Assembly: GCA_009996515.1 (NCBI GenBank)
Contig: JAACZV010000023.1
Coordinates: forward strand, 31,332-95,331
Origin: Comamonadaceae bacterium
GTDB lineage: Bacteria > Pseudomonadota > Gammaproteobacteria > Burkholderiales > Burkholderiaceae_C
Direction of reading: 5' to 3'
Length of the DNA stretch: 64,000 nucleotides
Shown here piece by piece: positions 43,844-52,719 of this stretch. The position numbers were made by a program, and so were the translations under genes. Under the pieces are notes generated by a model. That model was not told the origin of the DNA. It was given only the letters and a program-made list of their open reading frames with translations, and did not search any database. How positions within the stretch are numbered: the stretch's first letter is position 1; every line of letters begins with the position of its first letter.

Positions 43844-43859
43844 TGGCAAGCTTATTGCA
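43844..43859 (+). promoter_or_regulatory. Sigma-54 (-24/-12) promoter candidate upstream of phaC
   Basis: TGGCAAGCTTATTGCA matches the TGGCA-N6-TTGCA consensus almost perfectly, with GG and GC ten bases apart. It lies 45 bases before the phaC start, which leaves a leader of about 33 bases. No NtrC-type enhancer was recognised upstream. Confidence 0.7.
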
Positions 43860-43903
43860 ACGGACCGAGACAACACCGCCCTGGCGGGAGATCCGAGGAA
43901 GAC

Positions 43904-45577
43904 ATGGCCACTCGCAAGAAGAACGACGCGTCGCCCGGGATGGAGGCCTTGCCCTTCGCGGAGCTGATGCAGCAGATGGCGCATCTGCCGCAGATCTCGC
44001 CGGCGGCGCTGGCCGAACTGCAGGCCGACTACCTGAAGCAGGCCACGGCGCTGTGGAACGCGTCTCTGGGCCAGGGCGAGGCTGCGGCCATCGGTGACCG
44101 TCGCTTCGCCGCGCCCGAATGGCAGGCCAACCCGGCCGCCAGCTTCATGACCCGGCTCTACCTGCTCAACAGCCAGACGCTGGGCAAGATGGCGGCGGCC
44201 GTGGAGGCCGACGACAAGACCCAGGCGCGCATCCGCTTCGCCGTGCAGCAGTTCGTCGACGCGGCCTCGCCCAGCAACTTCCTGGCGCTGAACCCGGAGG
44301 CGCAGAAGCTGGCGCTGGACAGCCACGGCGAGACGCTGGCCCGCGGCCTGCAGCAGCTGTGGGGCGACCTGCAGCGCGGCCATGTGTCGCAGACCGACGA
44401 GAGCGCCTTCGAGGTCGGCAAGAACGTGGCCACCACGCCGGGCAGCATCGTGTTCGAGAACGAGCTGTTCCAGCTCATCGAGTACGCGCCGCTGACCGCG
44501 AAGGTGCATGCCCGGCCCTTTCTGCTGGTGCCGCCCTGCATCAACAAGTTCTACATCCTCGACCTGCAGCCGGACAACTCGCTGATCCGCTACGCCGTCG
44601 CGCAAGGCCACCGCGTCTTCGTCGTCAGCTGGCGCAACCCCGACGAGTCGATCAAGCACCTGACCTGGGACGACTACATCGAGCAGGGCGCCATCCAGGC
44701 CATCCAGGTGGTGCAGGAGATCGCTGGCCAGGACCAGATCAATGCGTTGGGCTTCTGCGTCGGCGGCACCATCCTCGCGACGGCGCTGGCCGTGCTGGCC
44801 GCGCGCGGCCAGCAGCCGGCGGCCAGCCTGACGCTGCTGACCACGCTGCTGGACTTCGCCGACAACGGCATCCTGGACATCTTCGTCGACGAGGCCAGCG
44901 TGCGCCTGCGCGAGGCCACGCTGGGCGCCGAGGCGCCTCAGGGCCCGCAGCTGCTGCACGGCCAGGAGCTGGCGACGACCTTCAGCTTCCTGCGGCCCAA
45001 CGACCTGGTGTGGAACTACGTCGTCGGCAACTATCTGAAGGGCGAGGCGCCGCCGGCCTTCGACCTGCTGTACTGGAACGGCGACTCGACGAATCTGCCC
45101 GGGCCCATGTACTGCTGGTATCTGCGCCACACCTATCTGCAGAACGAGCTGAAGCTGCCCGGCAAGCTGACCGTCTGCGGCGAGAAGCTGGACCTGGGGG
45201 CCATCCAGGCCCCGGTCTACATCTACGGCTCGCGCGAGGACCACATCGTGCCCTGGCAGGCCGCCTATCGCAGCACCCAGATCCTCAAGGGCCGAAAGCG
45301 CTTCGTGCTGGGCGCCTCGGGCCACATCGCCGGCGTCATCAACCCGCCGGCCAAGGGCAAGCGCAGCCACTGGATCGCCAAGAGCACGGCGCTGCCGGCC
45401 GACCCCGAGGCCTGGTTCAAGAGCGCGACCGAGCATCCGGGCAGCTGGTGGACGGACTGGTCCGCCTGGCTGGCCTCGCATGCCGGCCCCATGAAGCCCG
45501 CGCCCAAGGCGCCGGGCAGCCGCAAATACAAATCCATCGAGCCGGCGCCGGGCCGGTACGTCAAGGTCAAGGCCTGA
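43904..45577 (+). CDS. phaC: Class I poly(3-hydroxyalkanoate) synthase
   Basis: A 557-residue PHA synthase. The lipase-like box GFCVGG contains the catalytic Cys285. The Asp and His of the triad are expected in the [11 protein letters not shown] and [14 protein letters not shown] segments. [20 protein letters not shown] and [17 protein letters not shown] are family signatures. It polymerises (R)-3-hydroxyacyl-CoA on granule surfaces. GAGGAAG precedes the ATG at 43904; the ATG at 43841 overlaps the sigma-54 site and is rejected. phaA and phaB follow in an operon. Confidence 0.96.
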   Translation: MATRKKNDASPGMEALPFAELMQQMAHLPQISPAALAELQADYLKQATALWNASLGQGEAAAIGDRRFAAPEWQANPAASFMTRLYLLNSQTLGKMAAAVEADDKTQARIRFAVQQFVDAASPSNFLALNPEAQKLALDSHGETLARGLQQLWGDLQRGHVSQTDESAFEVGKNVATTPGSIVFENELFQLIEYAPLTAKVHARPFLLVPPCINKFYILDLQPDNSLIRYAVAQGHRVFVVSWRNPDESIKHLTWDDYIEQGAIQAIQVVQEIAGQDQINALGFCVGGTILATALAVLAARGQQPAASLTLLTTLLDFADNGILDIFVDEASVRLREATLGAEAPQGPQLLHGQELATTFSFLRPNDLVWNYVVGNYLKGEAPPAFDLLYWNGDSTNLPGPMYCWYLRHTYLQNELKLPGKLTVCGEKLDLGAIQAPVYIYGSREDHIVPWQAAYRSTQILKGRKRFVLGASGHIAGVINPPAKGKRSHWIAKSTALPADPEAWFKSATEHPGSWWTDWSAWLASHAGPMKPAPKAPGSRKYKSIEPAPGRYVKVKA

Positions 45578-45590
45578 AAGGAAGCCCCCC

Positions 45591-46775
45591 ATGAGCAAGC
45601 AAGACATCGTCATCGTCGCCGCGGCCCGCACGGCCATCGGCAAATTCGGCGGCACGCTGGCCAAGACGCCGGCCAGCGAACTGGGGGCGGCCGTCATCCA
45701 GGACCTGCTGCGCCGCACCGGCCTGGCCGGTGACCAGATCGGCGAGGTCATCCTGGGCCAGGTGCTGACGGCGGGCGTGGGCCAGAACCCGGCCCGCCAG
45801 GCCGTCATCAAGGCCGGCCTGCCCCAGGCTGTGCCGGCCATGACCATCAACAAGGTCTGCGGCTCGGGCCTGAAGGCCGTCATGCTGGCGGCCCAGGCCA
45901 TCCGCGACGGCGACAGCGACATCATCATCGCCGGCGGCCAGGAGAGCATGAGCATGAGCCCGCACGTGCTGAACGGCTCGCGCGACGGCCAGCGCATGGG
46001 CGACTGGAAGATGGTCGATACCATGATCGTCGACGGCCTGTGGGACGTCTACAACCAGTACCACATGGGCATCACGGCCGAGAACGTGGCCAAGAAATAC
46101 GGCATCACGCGCGAGCAGCAGGATGCGCTGGCGCTGGGCAGCCAGCAGAAGGCCGCCGCGGCCCAGGACGCCGGCCGCTTCAAGGACGAGATCGTGCCCT
46201 TCACGATCCCGCAGAAGAAGGGCGACCCCGTCGTCTTCGCGGCCGACGAGTTCATCAACCGCAAGACCAACGCCGACGCGCTGGCGGGCCTGCGCCCCGC
46301 CTTCGACAAGGCCGGCAGCGTGACCGCCGGCAACGCCTCGGGCCTGAACGACGGCGCGGCCGGCGTGGTGGTCATGACGGCCGCCAAGGCCGCGGCGCTG
46401 GGCCTGACGCCGCTGGCGCGCATCGCCTCCTACGCGTCCGCCGCCCTGGACCCGGCCTACATGGGCATGGGCCCGGTGCCCGCCGCCCGCAAGGCGCTGG
46501 AGCGCGCCGGCTGGAAGCCCGCCGACCTGGACCTGCTGGAGATCAACGAGGCCTTCGCGGCCCAGGCCTGCGCCGTGCACAACGAGATGGGCTGGGATAC
46601 GTCCAAGGTCAACGTCAACGGCGGCGCCATCGCGCTGGGCCACCCCATCGGTGCCAGCGGCTGCCGCGTGCTGGTCACGCTGCTGCACGAGATGCTCAAG
46701 CGCGACGCCAAGAAGGGCATCGCGTCGCTGTGCATAGGCGGTGGCATGGGCGTGGCCCTGACCGTCGAGCGCTGA
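45591..46775 (+). CDS. phaA: Acetyl-CoA acetyltransferase (beta-ketothiolase)
   Basis: A 394-residue thiolase. The acylation cysteine is Cys90 in [11 protein letters not shown]. The downstream signatures [34 protein letters not shown] and CIGGGMG contain the other catalytic residues. It condenses two acetyl-CoA to acetoacetyl-CoA for PHB synthesis. A GGAAG ribosome site precedes the ATG, 13 bases after phaC. Location between phaC and phaB supports PhaA over a degradative thiolase. Confidence 0.95.
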   Translation: MSKQDIVIVAAARTAIGKFGGTLAKTPASELGAAVIQDLLRRTGLAGDQIGEVILGQVLTAGVGQNPARQAVIKAGLPQAVPAMTINKVCGSGLKAVMLAAQAIRDGDSDIIIAGGQESMSMSPHVLNGSRDGQRMGDWKMVDTMIVDGLWDVYNQYHMGITAENVAKKYGITREQQDALALGSQQKAAAAQDAGRFKDEIVPFTIPQKKGDPVVFAADEFINRKTNADALAGLRPAFDKAGSVTAGNASGLNDGAAGVVVMTAAKAAALGLTPLARIASYASAALDPAYMGMGPVPAARKALERAGWKPADLDLLEINEAFAAQACAVHNEMGWDTSKVNVNGGAIALGHPIGASGCRVLVTLLHEMLKRDAKKGIASLCIGGGMGVALTVER

Positions 46776-46809
46776 AGTTTTCCCCACTCCAACCACGAGG
46801 AGACATCCA

Positions 46810-47547
46810 ATGAGCCAGAAGATTGCCTACGTGACCGGCGGCATGGGCGGCATCGGCACCGCCATCTGCCAGAAGCTGGCCAAGGCCGGCTTCAAGGTCA
46901 TCGCCGGTTGCGGCCCCAGCCGCGACTACCAGAAGTGGCTGGATGAGCAGAAGGCCCTGGGCTACAACTTCCATGCCTCGGTCGGCAACGTGGCCGACTG
47001 GGATTCGACGGTGGAGGCCTTCACCAAGGCCATCAGCGAACACGGCGTCATCGACGTGCTGGTCAACAACGCCGGCATCACGCGCGACCGCATGTTCCTG
47101 AAGATGACGCCCGAGGACTGGAAGGCCGTCATCGACACCAACCTGAACTCCATGTTCAACGTGACCAAGCAGGTCGTGCCGGGCATGGTGGAGAAGGGCT
47201 GGGGCCGCATCATCCAGATCTCGTCGGTCAACGGCGAGAAGGGCCAGGCCGGCCAGACCAACTACTCGGCCGCCAAGGCCGGCATGCACGGCTTCACGAT
47301 GGCGCTGGCGCAGGAGCTGGCCGCCAAGGGCGTCACCGTGAACACGGTGAGCCCCGGCTACATCGGCACCGACATGGTCAAGGCCATCAAGCCCGAGATC
47401 CTGGAGAAGATCGTCGCGACGATTCCGGTCAAGCGCCTGGGCACGCCGGAGGAAATCGGTTCGGTGGTGACCTGGCTGGCCGGCGAGGACAGCGGCTTCA
47501 CGACCGGCGCGGACTTCTCCTGCAACGGCGGCCTGCATATGGGCTGA
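46810..47547 (+). CDS. phaB: NADPH-dependent acetoacetyl-CoA reductase
   Basis: A 245-residue short-chain dehydrogenase. The cofactor motif is AYVTGGMGGIGTAIC, the NAG motif is VLVNNAGITRDRMF, and the catalytic Ser-Tyr-Lys lies in IIQISSVNGEKGQAGQTNYSAAKAG. It reduces acetoacetyl-CoA to (R)-3-hydroxybutyryl-CoA, the PhaC monomer. ACGAGGAGA precedes the ATG. Third gene of the PHA operon. Confidence 0.96.
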   Translation: MSQKIAYVTGGMGGIGTAICQKLAKAGFKVIAGCGPSRDYQKWLDEQKALGYNFHASVGNVADWDSTVEAFTKAISEHGVIDVLVNNAGITRDRMFLKMTPEDWKAVIDTNLNSMFNVTKQVVPGMVEKGWGRIIQISSVNGEKGQAGQTNYSAAKAGMHGFTMALAQELAAKGVTVNTVSPGYIGTDMVKAIKPEILEKIVATIPVKRLGTPEEIGSVVTWLAGEDSGFTTGADFSCNGGLHMG

Positions 47548-47670
47548 TGCGCGGGTGGGGATGGGCGGCGCTGACCCGCTTTCGCGCAAAGCTGCTGGGC
47601 CAGCGCGGGGCGGCGGACTAAATTGGTTGGAGTGCCGTTGCGGCACTTCAAGTCAGCCAAGGAGGTCGTC

Positions 47671-48141
47671 ATGTCCCATCCCATTCAATGCATGCTGCTC
47701 GCCGCCGGCCTGCTCGGCCCCGCGGCCGCCGCCCTGGCCCAGGTCAGTCTGCCGGCCGTCGGCATTACGGCCAAGCGCAGCGACGATGCACTGCCGCGGG
47801 TCGACGTCGCCACGGTCTGCCCGGGCTATGGCGAGCAATTGACGCAAGGCCTGGAGATGCCCGCGGTCGAGGCGCCCGTCGAGATGGTCGTGCTGTTCCG
47901 GCTCGAGGCCGGCGAGGTGAAGCAGCCCATGCTGCGTGGCGGGCCGTGGGATTACCGCCATCAGTCCGCACGCCAGGTCCGTGTCGCGATGCACCGGGTG
48001 GAAGGCTGCCACAGCGACGAGCAGGCCAACCAGCGCTTCGCCTTCCTGCTGCGGGTGCTGCCCGAGGCCCAGGGCGGCACGCAGACGGCCGCGCTGGCGC
48101 CGGATGCGCCGCAGCTGCTGGCGCTGCGGTCCGAGCGCTGA
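47671..48141 (+). CDS. Exported protein of unknown function
   Basis: A 156-residue protein with a Sec signal (MLLAAGLLGPAAAALAQ after MSHPIQC). The mature part has two cysteines (VCPGYGE and EGCHSDEQ) that could form a disulfide. LPAVGITAKRSDDALPRVDV resembles small periplasmic proteins of beta-proteobacteria, but no named family is recognised. AAGGAGG lies before the ATG at 47671. It stands between phaB and the AIM24-type gene. Confidence 0.65.
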   Translation: MSHPIQCMLLAAGLLGPAAAALAQVSLPAVGITAKRSDDALPRVDVATVCPGYGEQLTQGLEMPAVEAPVEMVVLFRLEAGEVKQPMLRGGPWDYRHQSARQVRVAMHRVEGCHSDEQANQRFAFLLRVLPEAQGGTQTAALAPDAPQLLALRSER

Positions 48142-48146
48142 ACCGG

Positions 48147-48163
48147 GCCGCCCTCGGGGCGGC
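48147..48163 (+). terminator. Stem-loop after the exported-protein gene
   Basis: GCCGCCC/GGGCGGC forms a 7-bp stem with a 3-base loop, six bases after the stop. The T-rich run at 48199-48205 is too far to be part of it, so termination is only suggested. Confidence 0.35.
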
Positions 48164-48220
48164 GTGCCTGCGCCGTCCGCTGGCTATCATGCGGCCCGTT
48201 TTTTTGACAGGAGCGGGCCG

Positions 48221-49033
48221 ATGGCGATGGACGTGGTGGACTACGAGATCAAGGGCGCGGAGATGCAGTTCGTCGAGGTCGAACTCGATCCCGGCGAGGC
48301 CGCCATCGGCGAGGCGGGTTCCATGATGTTCATGGATGCCGGCATCGGCATGGACACCGTCTTCGGCGACGGCTCGGCCAACCAGGGCGGCTTCCTCGGC
48401 AAGCTGCTGGGCGCGGGCAAGCGGCTGGTCACCGGCGAATCGCTGTTCACGACCATCTATACCAACCACGCCGGCAGCAAGCAGCGGGTGGCTTTTGCGG
48501 CCCCCTATCCGGGCAAGATCCTGCCCATGGATCTGGCGGCACTGGGCGGCACGCTGATCTGCCAGAAGGATGCCTTCCTGTGCGCCGCGCGCGGCGTGTC
48601 GCTGGGCATCGCGTTCCAGCGCAAGCTGTCCACCGGCTTCTTCGGCGGCGAGGGCTTCATCATGCAGAAGCTGGACGGCGACGGCCTGGCCTTCGTGCAT
48701 GCCGGCGGCACGGTGGTGCGGCGCACGCTGCAGCCCGGCCAGACCCTGCTGGTGGACACCGGCTGCGTGGTGGCCTACACGCCCGGCGTCAATTTCGAGA
48801 TCCAGTACGTGGGCAAGATCAAGACGGCGCTGTTCGGCGGCGAAGGGCTGTTCCTGGCCAAGCTGACCGGCCCCGGCGAGGTCTGGCTGCAGAGCCTGCC
48901 GTTCTCGCGCCTGGCGTCGCGCATCTTCGCCGCCGCGCCGCAGAATGGCGGCCGCCGGGAGGAGGGTTCGGTGCTGGGCGGTTTTGCCGCTGGCGGGCTG
49001 CTGGGCGGCGTGCTGGGCGGTGACGACGACTGA
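48221..49033 (+). CDS. AIM24/TIGR00266 family protein
   Basis: A 270-residue beta-sandwich protein. It has VELDPGEAAIGEAGSMMFMD, LFTTIYTNHAGSKQRVAFAA, PGKILPMDL and GFIMQKLDGDGLAFVHAGG, the features of the TIGR00266/AIM24 family. The C-terminus is glycine-rich (VLGGFAAGGLLGGVLGGDDD). Function is unknown; the fold is tryptophan-RNA-attenuator-like. AGGAG lies seven bases before the ATG at 48221. An intrinsic terminator follows. Confidence 0.85.
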   Translation: MAMDVVDYEIKGAEMQFVEVELDPGEAAIGEAGSMMFMDAGIGMDTVFGDGSANQGGFLGKLLGAGKRLVTGESLFTTIYTNHAGSKQRVAFAAPYPGKILPMDLAALGGTLICQKDAFLCAARGVSLGIAFQRKLSTGFFGGEGFIMQKLDGDGLAFVHAGGTVVRRTLQPGQTLLVDTGCVVAYTPGVNFEIQYVGKIKTALFGGEGLFLAKLTGPGEVWLQSLPFSRLASRIFAAAPQNGGRREEGSVLGGFAAGGLLGGVLGGDDD

Positions 49034-49098
49034 GCTTGGCTTGACCTGGCGCAGGATCTGAACAGCCCCCCCGGGTAAACTCGACACCAAAGCAGGCA

Positions 49099-49125
49099 GG
49101 GCGGCATGAAGCCGCCCTTTTCTTT
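49099..49125 (+). terminator. Intrinsic terminator after the AIM24-family gene
   Basis: GGGCGGC/GCCGCCC forms a 7-bp stem with a 5-base loop (ATGAA), directly followed by TTTTCTTT. This is a clear rho-independent terminator shape and separates the upstream gene from the operon beginning at 49141. Confidence 0.85.
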
Positions 49126-49140
49126 GATGGGAGTGCTGGC

Positions 49141-50127
49141 ATGTTGCGCAGTTGGGCGTTGGCCTTGGGATGGCTGGTGGCTTTGGGGGCTCAGGCCCAG
49201 CCGGCGCGTCCGCCCATCTTCGTGCTCAATTCCCTGGGGGCCAACATCGCGGTCGTCGACCCGGCCAGCTTTGACGTCGTCAAGCGCATCCCCACCGGCA
49301 AGGAGCCGCACCACCTCTATCTGTCGCCCGACGAGCGCTCGCTCATCGTCGCGAATGCGCTGGGCGACTCGCTGACCTTCATCGACCCGCGCACGGCCGA
49401 GGTGCAGCGCGTGGTGCGCGGCATCTCCGACCCCTACCACCTGCGCTTCTCGCCGGACATGAAGTGGTTTGTCACCGCGTCCAACCGGCTGGACCGCGTT
49501 GACCTCTACCACTGGCAGGGCAGCGTGGCGACCGAGCCACTGCAACTCGTCAAGCGCATCCCCGCGCCCAAGACGCCCAGCCACCTGAACATCGACACCA
49601 AGAGTACGACGCTCTACGTCAGCCTGCAGGACAGCGACGAGGTGCTGGCCGTCGACCTGGCGACCCAGGCCGTGAAGTGGAAGCAGCCGGTCGGCAAGAT
49701 GCCGGCCGATCTCTACCTGTCGCCCGACGACCGCCTGCTGCTGGTGGGCCTGACGGGCGACCGCTTTGTCGAGGCCTGGGACGTCAGCGGCGCCGCGCCG
49801 CGCCTGGTCAAGCGCATCCCCACCGGCGACGGCGCGCATTCCTTCCGCGCCTGGGGCGACAAGCGCCATGTGCTGGTCAGCAACCGCGCGGCCAACACCA
49901 TCAGCAAGATCGACCTGCAGACGCTGACCGTGGTCGACCAGTTCCCCGGCCCCGCCGGCCCCGACGACATGGAGTTGCTGACCGACGGCCGCACGCTGCT
50001 GTTCACGTCGCGCTGGGCCGGCAAGCTCACGCAGGTGGACACCGCCACCCGCAAGGTGGTGCGCCAGGTCAAGGTGGGCAAGTCGCCGCACGGCATTTGG
50101 ACGCTGGACCACCAACCCCGTCTATGA
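49141..50127 (+). CDS. YVTN-type beta-propeller protein, exported
   Basis: A 328-residue protein with a Sec signal (MLRSWALALGWLVALGAQAQ) and repeats of the YVTN/YncE type: GANIAVVDPASFDVVKRIPTG, PHHLYLSPDERSLIVAN, PADLYLSPDDRLLLVG, ANTISKIDLQTLTVVD. It predicts a periplasmic seven-bladed propeller with unknown ligand. It is the first of five tightly linked genes, and its stop overlaps the next start as ATGA. Confidence 0.82.
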   Translation: MLRSWALALGWLVALGAQAQPARPPIFVLNSLGANIAVVDPASFDVVKRIPTGKEPHHLYLSPDERSLIVANALGDSLTFIDPRTAEVQRVVRGISDPYHLRFSPDMKWFVTASNRLDRVDLYHWQGSVATEPLQLVKRIPAPKTPSHLNIDTKSTTLYVSLQDSDEVLAVDLATQAVKWKQPVGKMPADLYLSPDDRLLLVGLTGDRFVEAWDVSGAAPRLVKRIPTGDGAHSFRAWGDKRHVLVSNRAANTISKIDLQTLTVVDQFPGPAGPDDMELLTDGRTLLFTSRWAGKLTQVDTATRKVVRQVKVGKSPHGIWTLDHQPRL

Positions 50128-50912
50128 AGCGGCTGGCCCTGGCGCTCGTGGCCTCGATAGCCACGGCCTGTGCTCATGTGTCGGCGGCTTGCGACAAGCC
50201 GGTCTATCTCACCTTCGACACCGGCCACATGGGCGTGGCGCCGCTGATCGCCGAGACGCTGAAGAAGCACCACGCGCGCGCCACCTTCTTCCTTGCCAAC
50301 GAGCCCACCAAGACGGGCGGCACGACGCTGGACGACAGCTGGGCGCCCTGGTGGCGCGAGCGCGCCGCCGAGGGGCATGACTTCGGCGCCCATACCTGGG
50401 ACCACGACGTGTTCCTGGCGGACCTGCCCGACGCCGACGGCAAGGTCACGCGCTTCAGGTTCCGCACCCAGGCCGGCATCAACCCGCCCGTCGTGCGCGA
50501 GCTGACGGCCCAGCAGTACTGCGAGAGCCTGCGCAAGGTCGGCGCGCGCTTCACGGCCATGACCGGCCAGCCGCTGGCGCCCATCTTCCGCGCGCCGGCC
50601 GGGCGCACCTCGCCGGCGCTGCTGAACGCGGCCAAGGCCTGCGGCTTCACCCATGTGGGCTGGAGCAGCGCCGGCTTCCTGGGCGACGAGCTACCCAGCC
50701 AGAGCCACCCCAATGCCCGGCTGCTGGAGAAGGCGCTGCGCGACATCCGGCCCGGCGACATCCTGCTGGCCCACCTGGGTATCTGGGAGCGCCAAGACCC
50801 CTGGGCGCCGGCGGTGCTGGAGCCGTTGCTGACCGGGCTGGAGCAACGCGGCCTATGCTTCGCCCCGTTGCGCGAGCATCCCCGCTACGCGCCTTTGTTC
50901 GCCAAGCCGTGA
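50124..50912 (+). CDS. Polysaccharide deacetylase-like protein (NodB fold), exported
   Basis: A 262-residue protein with an N-terminal signal (MKRLALALVASIATACAHV). The NodB-type motifs are TFDTGHMG (residues 30-37), the zinc HxxxH in HTWDH, FRAPAGRTSPA and LLAHLG. The second Asp of the usual TFDDG is Thr, as in PdaA-like variants that have Asn there. A periplasmic peptidoglycan or glycan deacetylase is the likely role. The next gene begins at a GTGA overlap. Confidence 0.85.
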   Translation: MKRLALALVASIATACAHVSAACDKPVYLTFDTGHMGVAPLIAETLKKHHARATFFLANEPTKTGGTTLDDSWAPWWRERAAEGHDFGAHTWDHDVFLADLPDADGKVTRFRFRTQAGINPPVVRELTAQQYCESLRKVGARFTAMTGQPLAPIFRAPAGRTSPALLNAAKACGFTHVGWSSAGFLGDELPSQSHPNARLLEKALRDIRPGDILLAHLGIWERQDPWAPAVLEPLLTGLEQRGLCFAPLREHPRYAPLFAKP

Positions 50913-51886
50913 TCGACTGGATTTCCAACACCTTCGACAACCTCCAGCTGGCCTTGTACGAGGCCGTCGTGCAGCCGCTGGTCTTCGGCCTGGGCCTGGG
51001 CAATCTGCTGGAAGACGCCTTCGACGCGACCGGCTGGCTGCTGTGGGGCCTGATCCAGATCGCGGTGCTGCTGCTGGGCATAGGCCTGCTGGAGCGCCGC
51101 TGGCCCGTCGAGCCGGTCACCGACCGCGCCGCTGTGCGCACCGACGTCATCTACACGCTGATCCACCGCCTGGGCCTGGTCCGGCTGGCCATGTTCTTCA
51201 GCATCCAGCCGCTGTGGGACGGCGTCGCCGGGCAGTTGCGCCTGGCGGGCCTGCCGACCTGGCAGCTCGACGCGCTGTGGCCCGGCGTGACCGACGTGGC
51301 CTGGGTCAGCTTCCTGCTGTACCTGGTCGTGTTCGACTTCGTGAACTACTGGCTGCACCGCTGGCAGCATGGCTGGAACTGGTGGTGGGCCCTGCACAGC
51401 CTGCACCACAGCCAGCGCCAGATGACGATGTGGAGCGACAACCGCGTCCACCTGCTGGACGACGTCATCCTCGCCACCGCCTTCGCGCTGCTGGCCCGCC
51501 TCATCGGCGTGGAGCCGGGGCAGTTCGTCGCCATCGTCGTCGTCACGCAGCTGCACGAGAGCCTGCAGCATGCCAACGCCCGCATCAGCTTCGGCCGCCT
51601 CGGCGAGCGGCTCTTGATCAGCCCGCGCTTTCACCGCCTGCACCACAGCATAGGCATAGGCCACGAGTCCGGCGGCCGCGGCACGCTGGGCGGGCACAAC
51701 TTCGGCGTGCTGCTGCCGCTGTGGGACATGCTGTTCGGCACGGCCAATTTCGACAACCGCTTCGACGCCACCGGCGTGCGCGACCAGCTGCCGGAGGAGG
51801 GCGGCCGCGACTACGGCCGCGGCTTCTGGCGCCAGCAGTGGCTGGGGTTGGTTCGGCTGGCCACCTCTTTCCGAAAGCCCGCCTGA
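50909..51886 (+). CDS. Sterol desaturase/fatty acid hydroxylase family membrane protein
   Basis: A 325-residue membrane protein. Di-iron histidine motifs are in order: HRWQH, HSLHHS, then FHRLHHS, with membrane segments around LIQIAVLLLGIGLL and VSFLLYLVVFDFVNYWL. The family inserts oxygen into lipids; the substrate here is unknown. The GTG at 50909 overlaps the deacetylase stop. The stop overlaps the next ATG by one base (TGATG). Confidence 0.86.
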   Translation: MIDWISNTFDNLQLALYEAVVQPLVFGLGLGNLLEDAFDATGWLLWGLIQIAVLLLGIGLLERRWPVEPVTDRAAVRTDVIYTLIHRLGLVRLAMFFSIQPLWDGVAGQLRLAGLPTWQLDALWPGVTDVAWVSFLLYLVVFDFVNYWLHRWQHGWNWWWALHSLHHSQRQMTMWSDNRVHLLDDVILATAFALLARLIGVEPGQFVAIVVVTQLHESLQHANARISFGRLGERLLISPRFHRLHHSIGIGHESGGRGTLGGHNFGVLLPLWDMLFGTANFDNRFDATGVRDQLPEEGGRDYGRGFWRQQWLGLVRLATSFRKPA

Positions 51887-52716
51887 TGCAAGGTCTGGCC
51901 GACTCCTTCTGGCGCGCCGCCGCCTACTGCCTACACCCGCGCGTCATCGCGCTGTCGCTACTGCCGCTGCTGATCGCCGGCGTGCTGGTGTTCGGCTTCA
52001 TGTACTTCTTCTGGGAAGCCGCCATCGCCGGTGTGCGCGCCACGCTGGAGAGCTGGCTGCTCATCGAGAGCCTGCTGCAATGGCTGGACACCATGGGCCT
52101 GCAGAGTTTTCGCAGCGCGCTGTCGGCGCTGGTCGTGCTGGCCGGCGTGCTGCCCGTCGTCATCGTGCTGAGCCTGCTGCTGGTGGCGCTGTGCATGACG
52201 CCGGCCATCGTGGGCCTGGTCGCGCAGCGGCGCTTCCCGCTGCTGGAGAGGAAGCGCGGCGGCACGCTGCTGCAGAGCGTCGCGGCCTCGCTGGGCGCCA
52301 CGCTGGTGGCGTTGGTGCTCATCCTGCTGTCCATGCCGCTGTGGCTGATCCCGCCGCTGGTCATGGTGCTGCCGCCGCTGATCTGGGGCTGGCTGGCCTA
52401 CCGTGTGTTCGGCTTCGACGTGCTGGCCGAGCATGCCTCGGCCGACGAGCGCCGCGCGCTGCTGCGCGAGCACCGCATCCCCATGCTGACCATGGGCGTG
52501 ATCTGCGGTTACCTGGGCGCCGCGCCATCGCTGATCTGGGCCGTCAGCGCGATGACCATCGTGCTCGCCCCCTTCGTCGTGCTGCTGGCGATCTGGCTCT
52601 ACATGCTGGTCTTCGCCTTCTCGACCGCCTGGTTCACGCATTACGCGCTGGCGGCCCTGCAGGCCAGGCGGGCGGCCGAACCGGTGGCCGAGTCGGCCGT
52701 CCTCACGAAAGACTGA
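51886..52716 (+). CDS. EI24-domain (CysZ-like) membrane protein
   Basis: A 276-residue protein with about six hydrophobic segments, including VIALSLLPLLIAGVLVFGFMY near the N-terminus, SALVVLAGVLPVVIVLSLLLV and VLAPFVVLLAIWLYMLVFAF. It resembles the EI24/CysZ family, where CysZ is a sulfate-uptake protein; the function here is not set. The ATG at 51886 is fixed by the TGATG junction. The next gene starts three bases after the stop. Confidence 0.78.
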   Translation: MQGLADSFWRAAAYCLHPRVIALSLLPLLIAGVLVFGFMYFFWEAAIAGVRATLESWLLIESLLQWLDTMGLQSFRSALSALVVLAGVLPVVIVLSLLLVALCMTPAIVGLVAQRRFPLLERKRGGTLLQSVAASLGATLVALVLILLSMPLWLIPPLVMVLPPLIWGWLAYRVFGFDVLAEHASADERRALLREHRIPMLTMGVICGYLGAAPSLIWAVSAMTIVLAPFVVLLAIWLYMLVFAFSTAWFTHYALAALQARRAAEPVAESAVLTKD

Positions 52717-52719
52717 ACC

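Noticed and set aside
43841..43903. Upstream ATG of phaC adding 21 residues
   Set aside because: It overlaps the sigma-54 element, and the ATG at 43904 has a good ribosome site and the family start.
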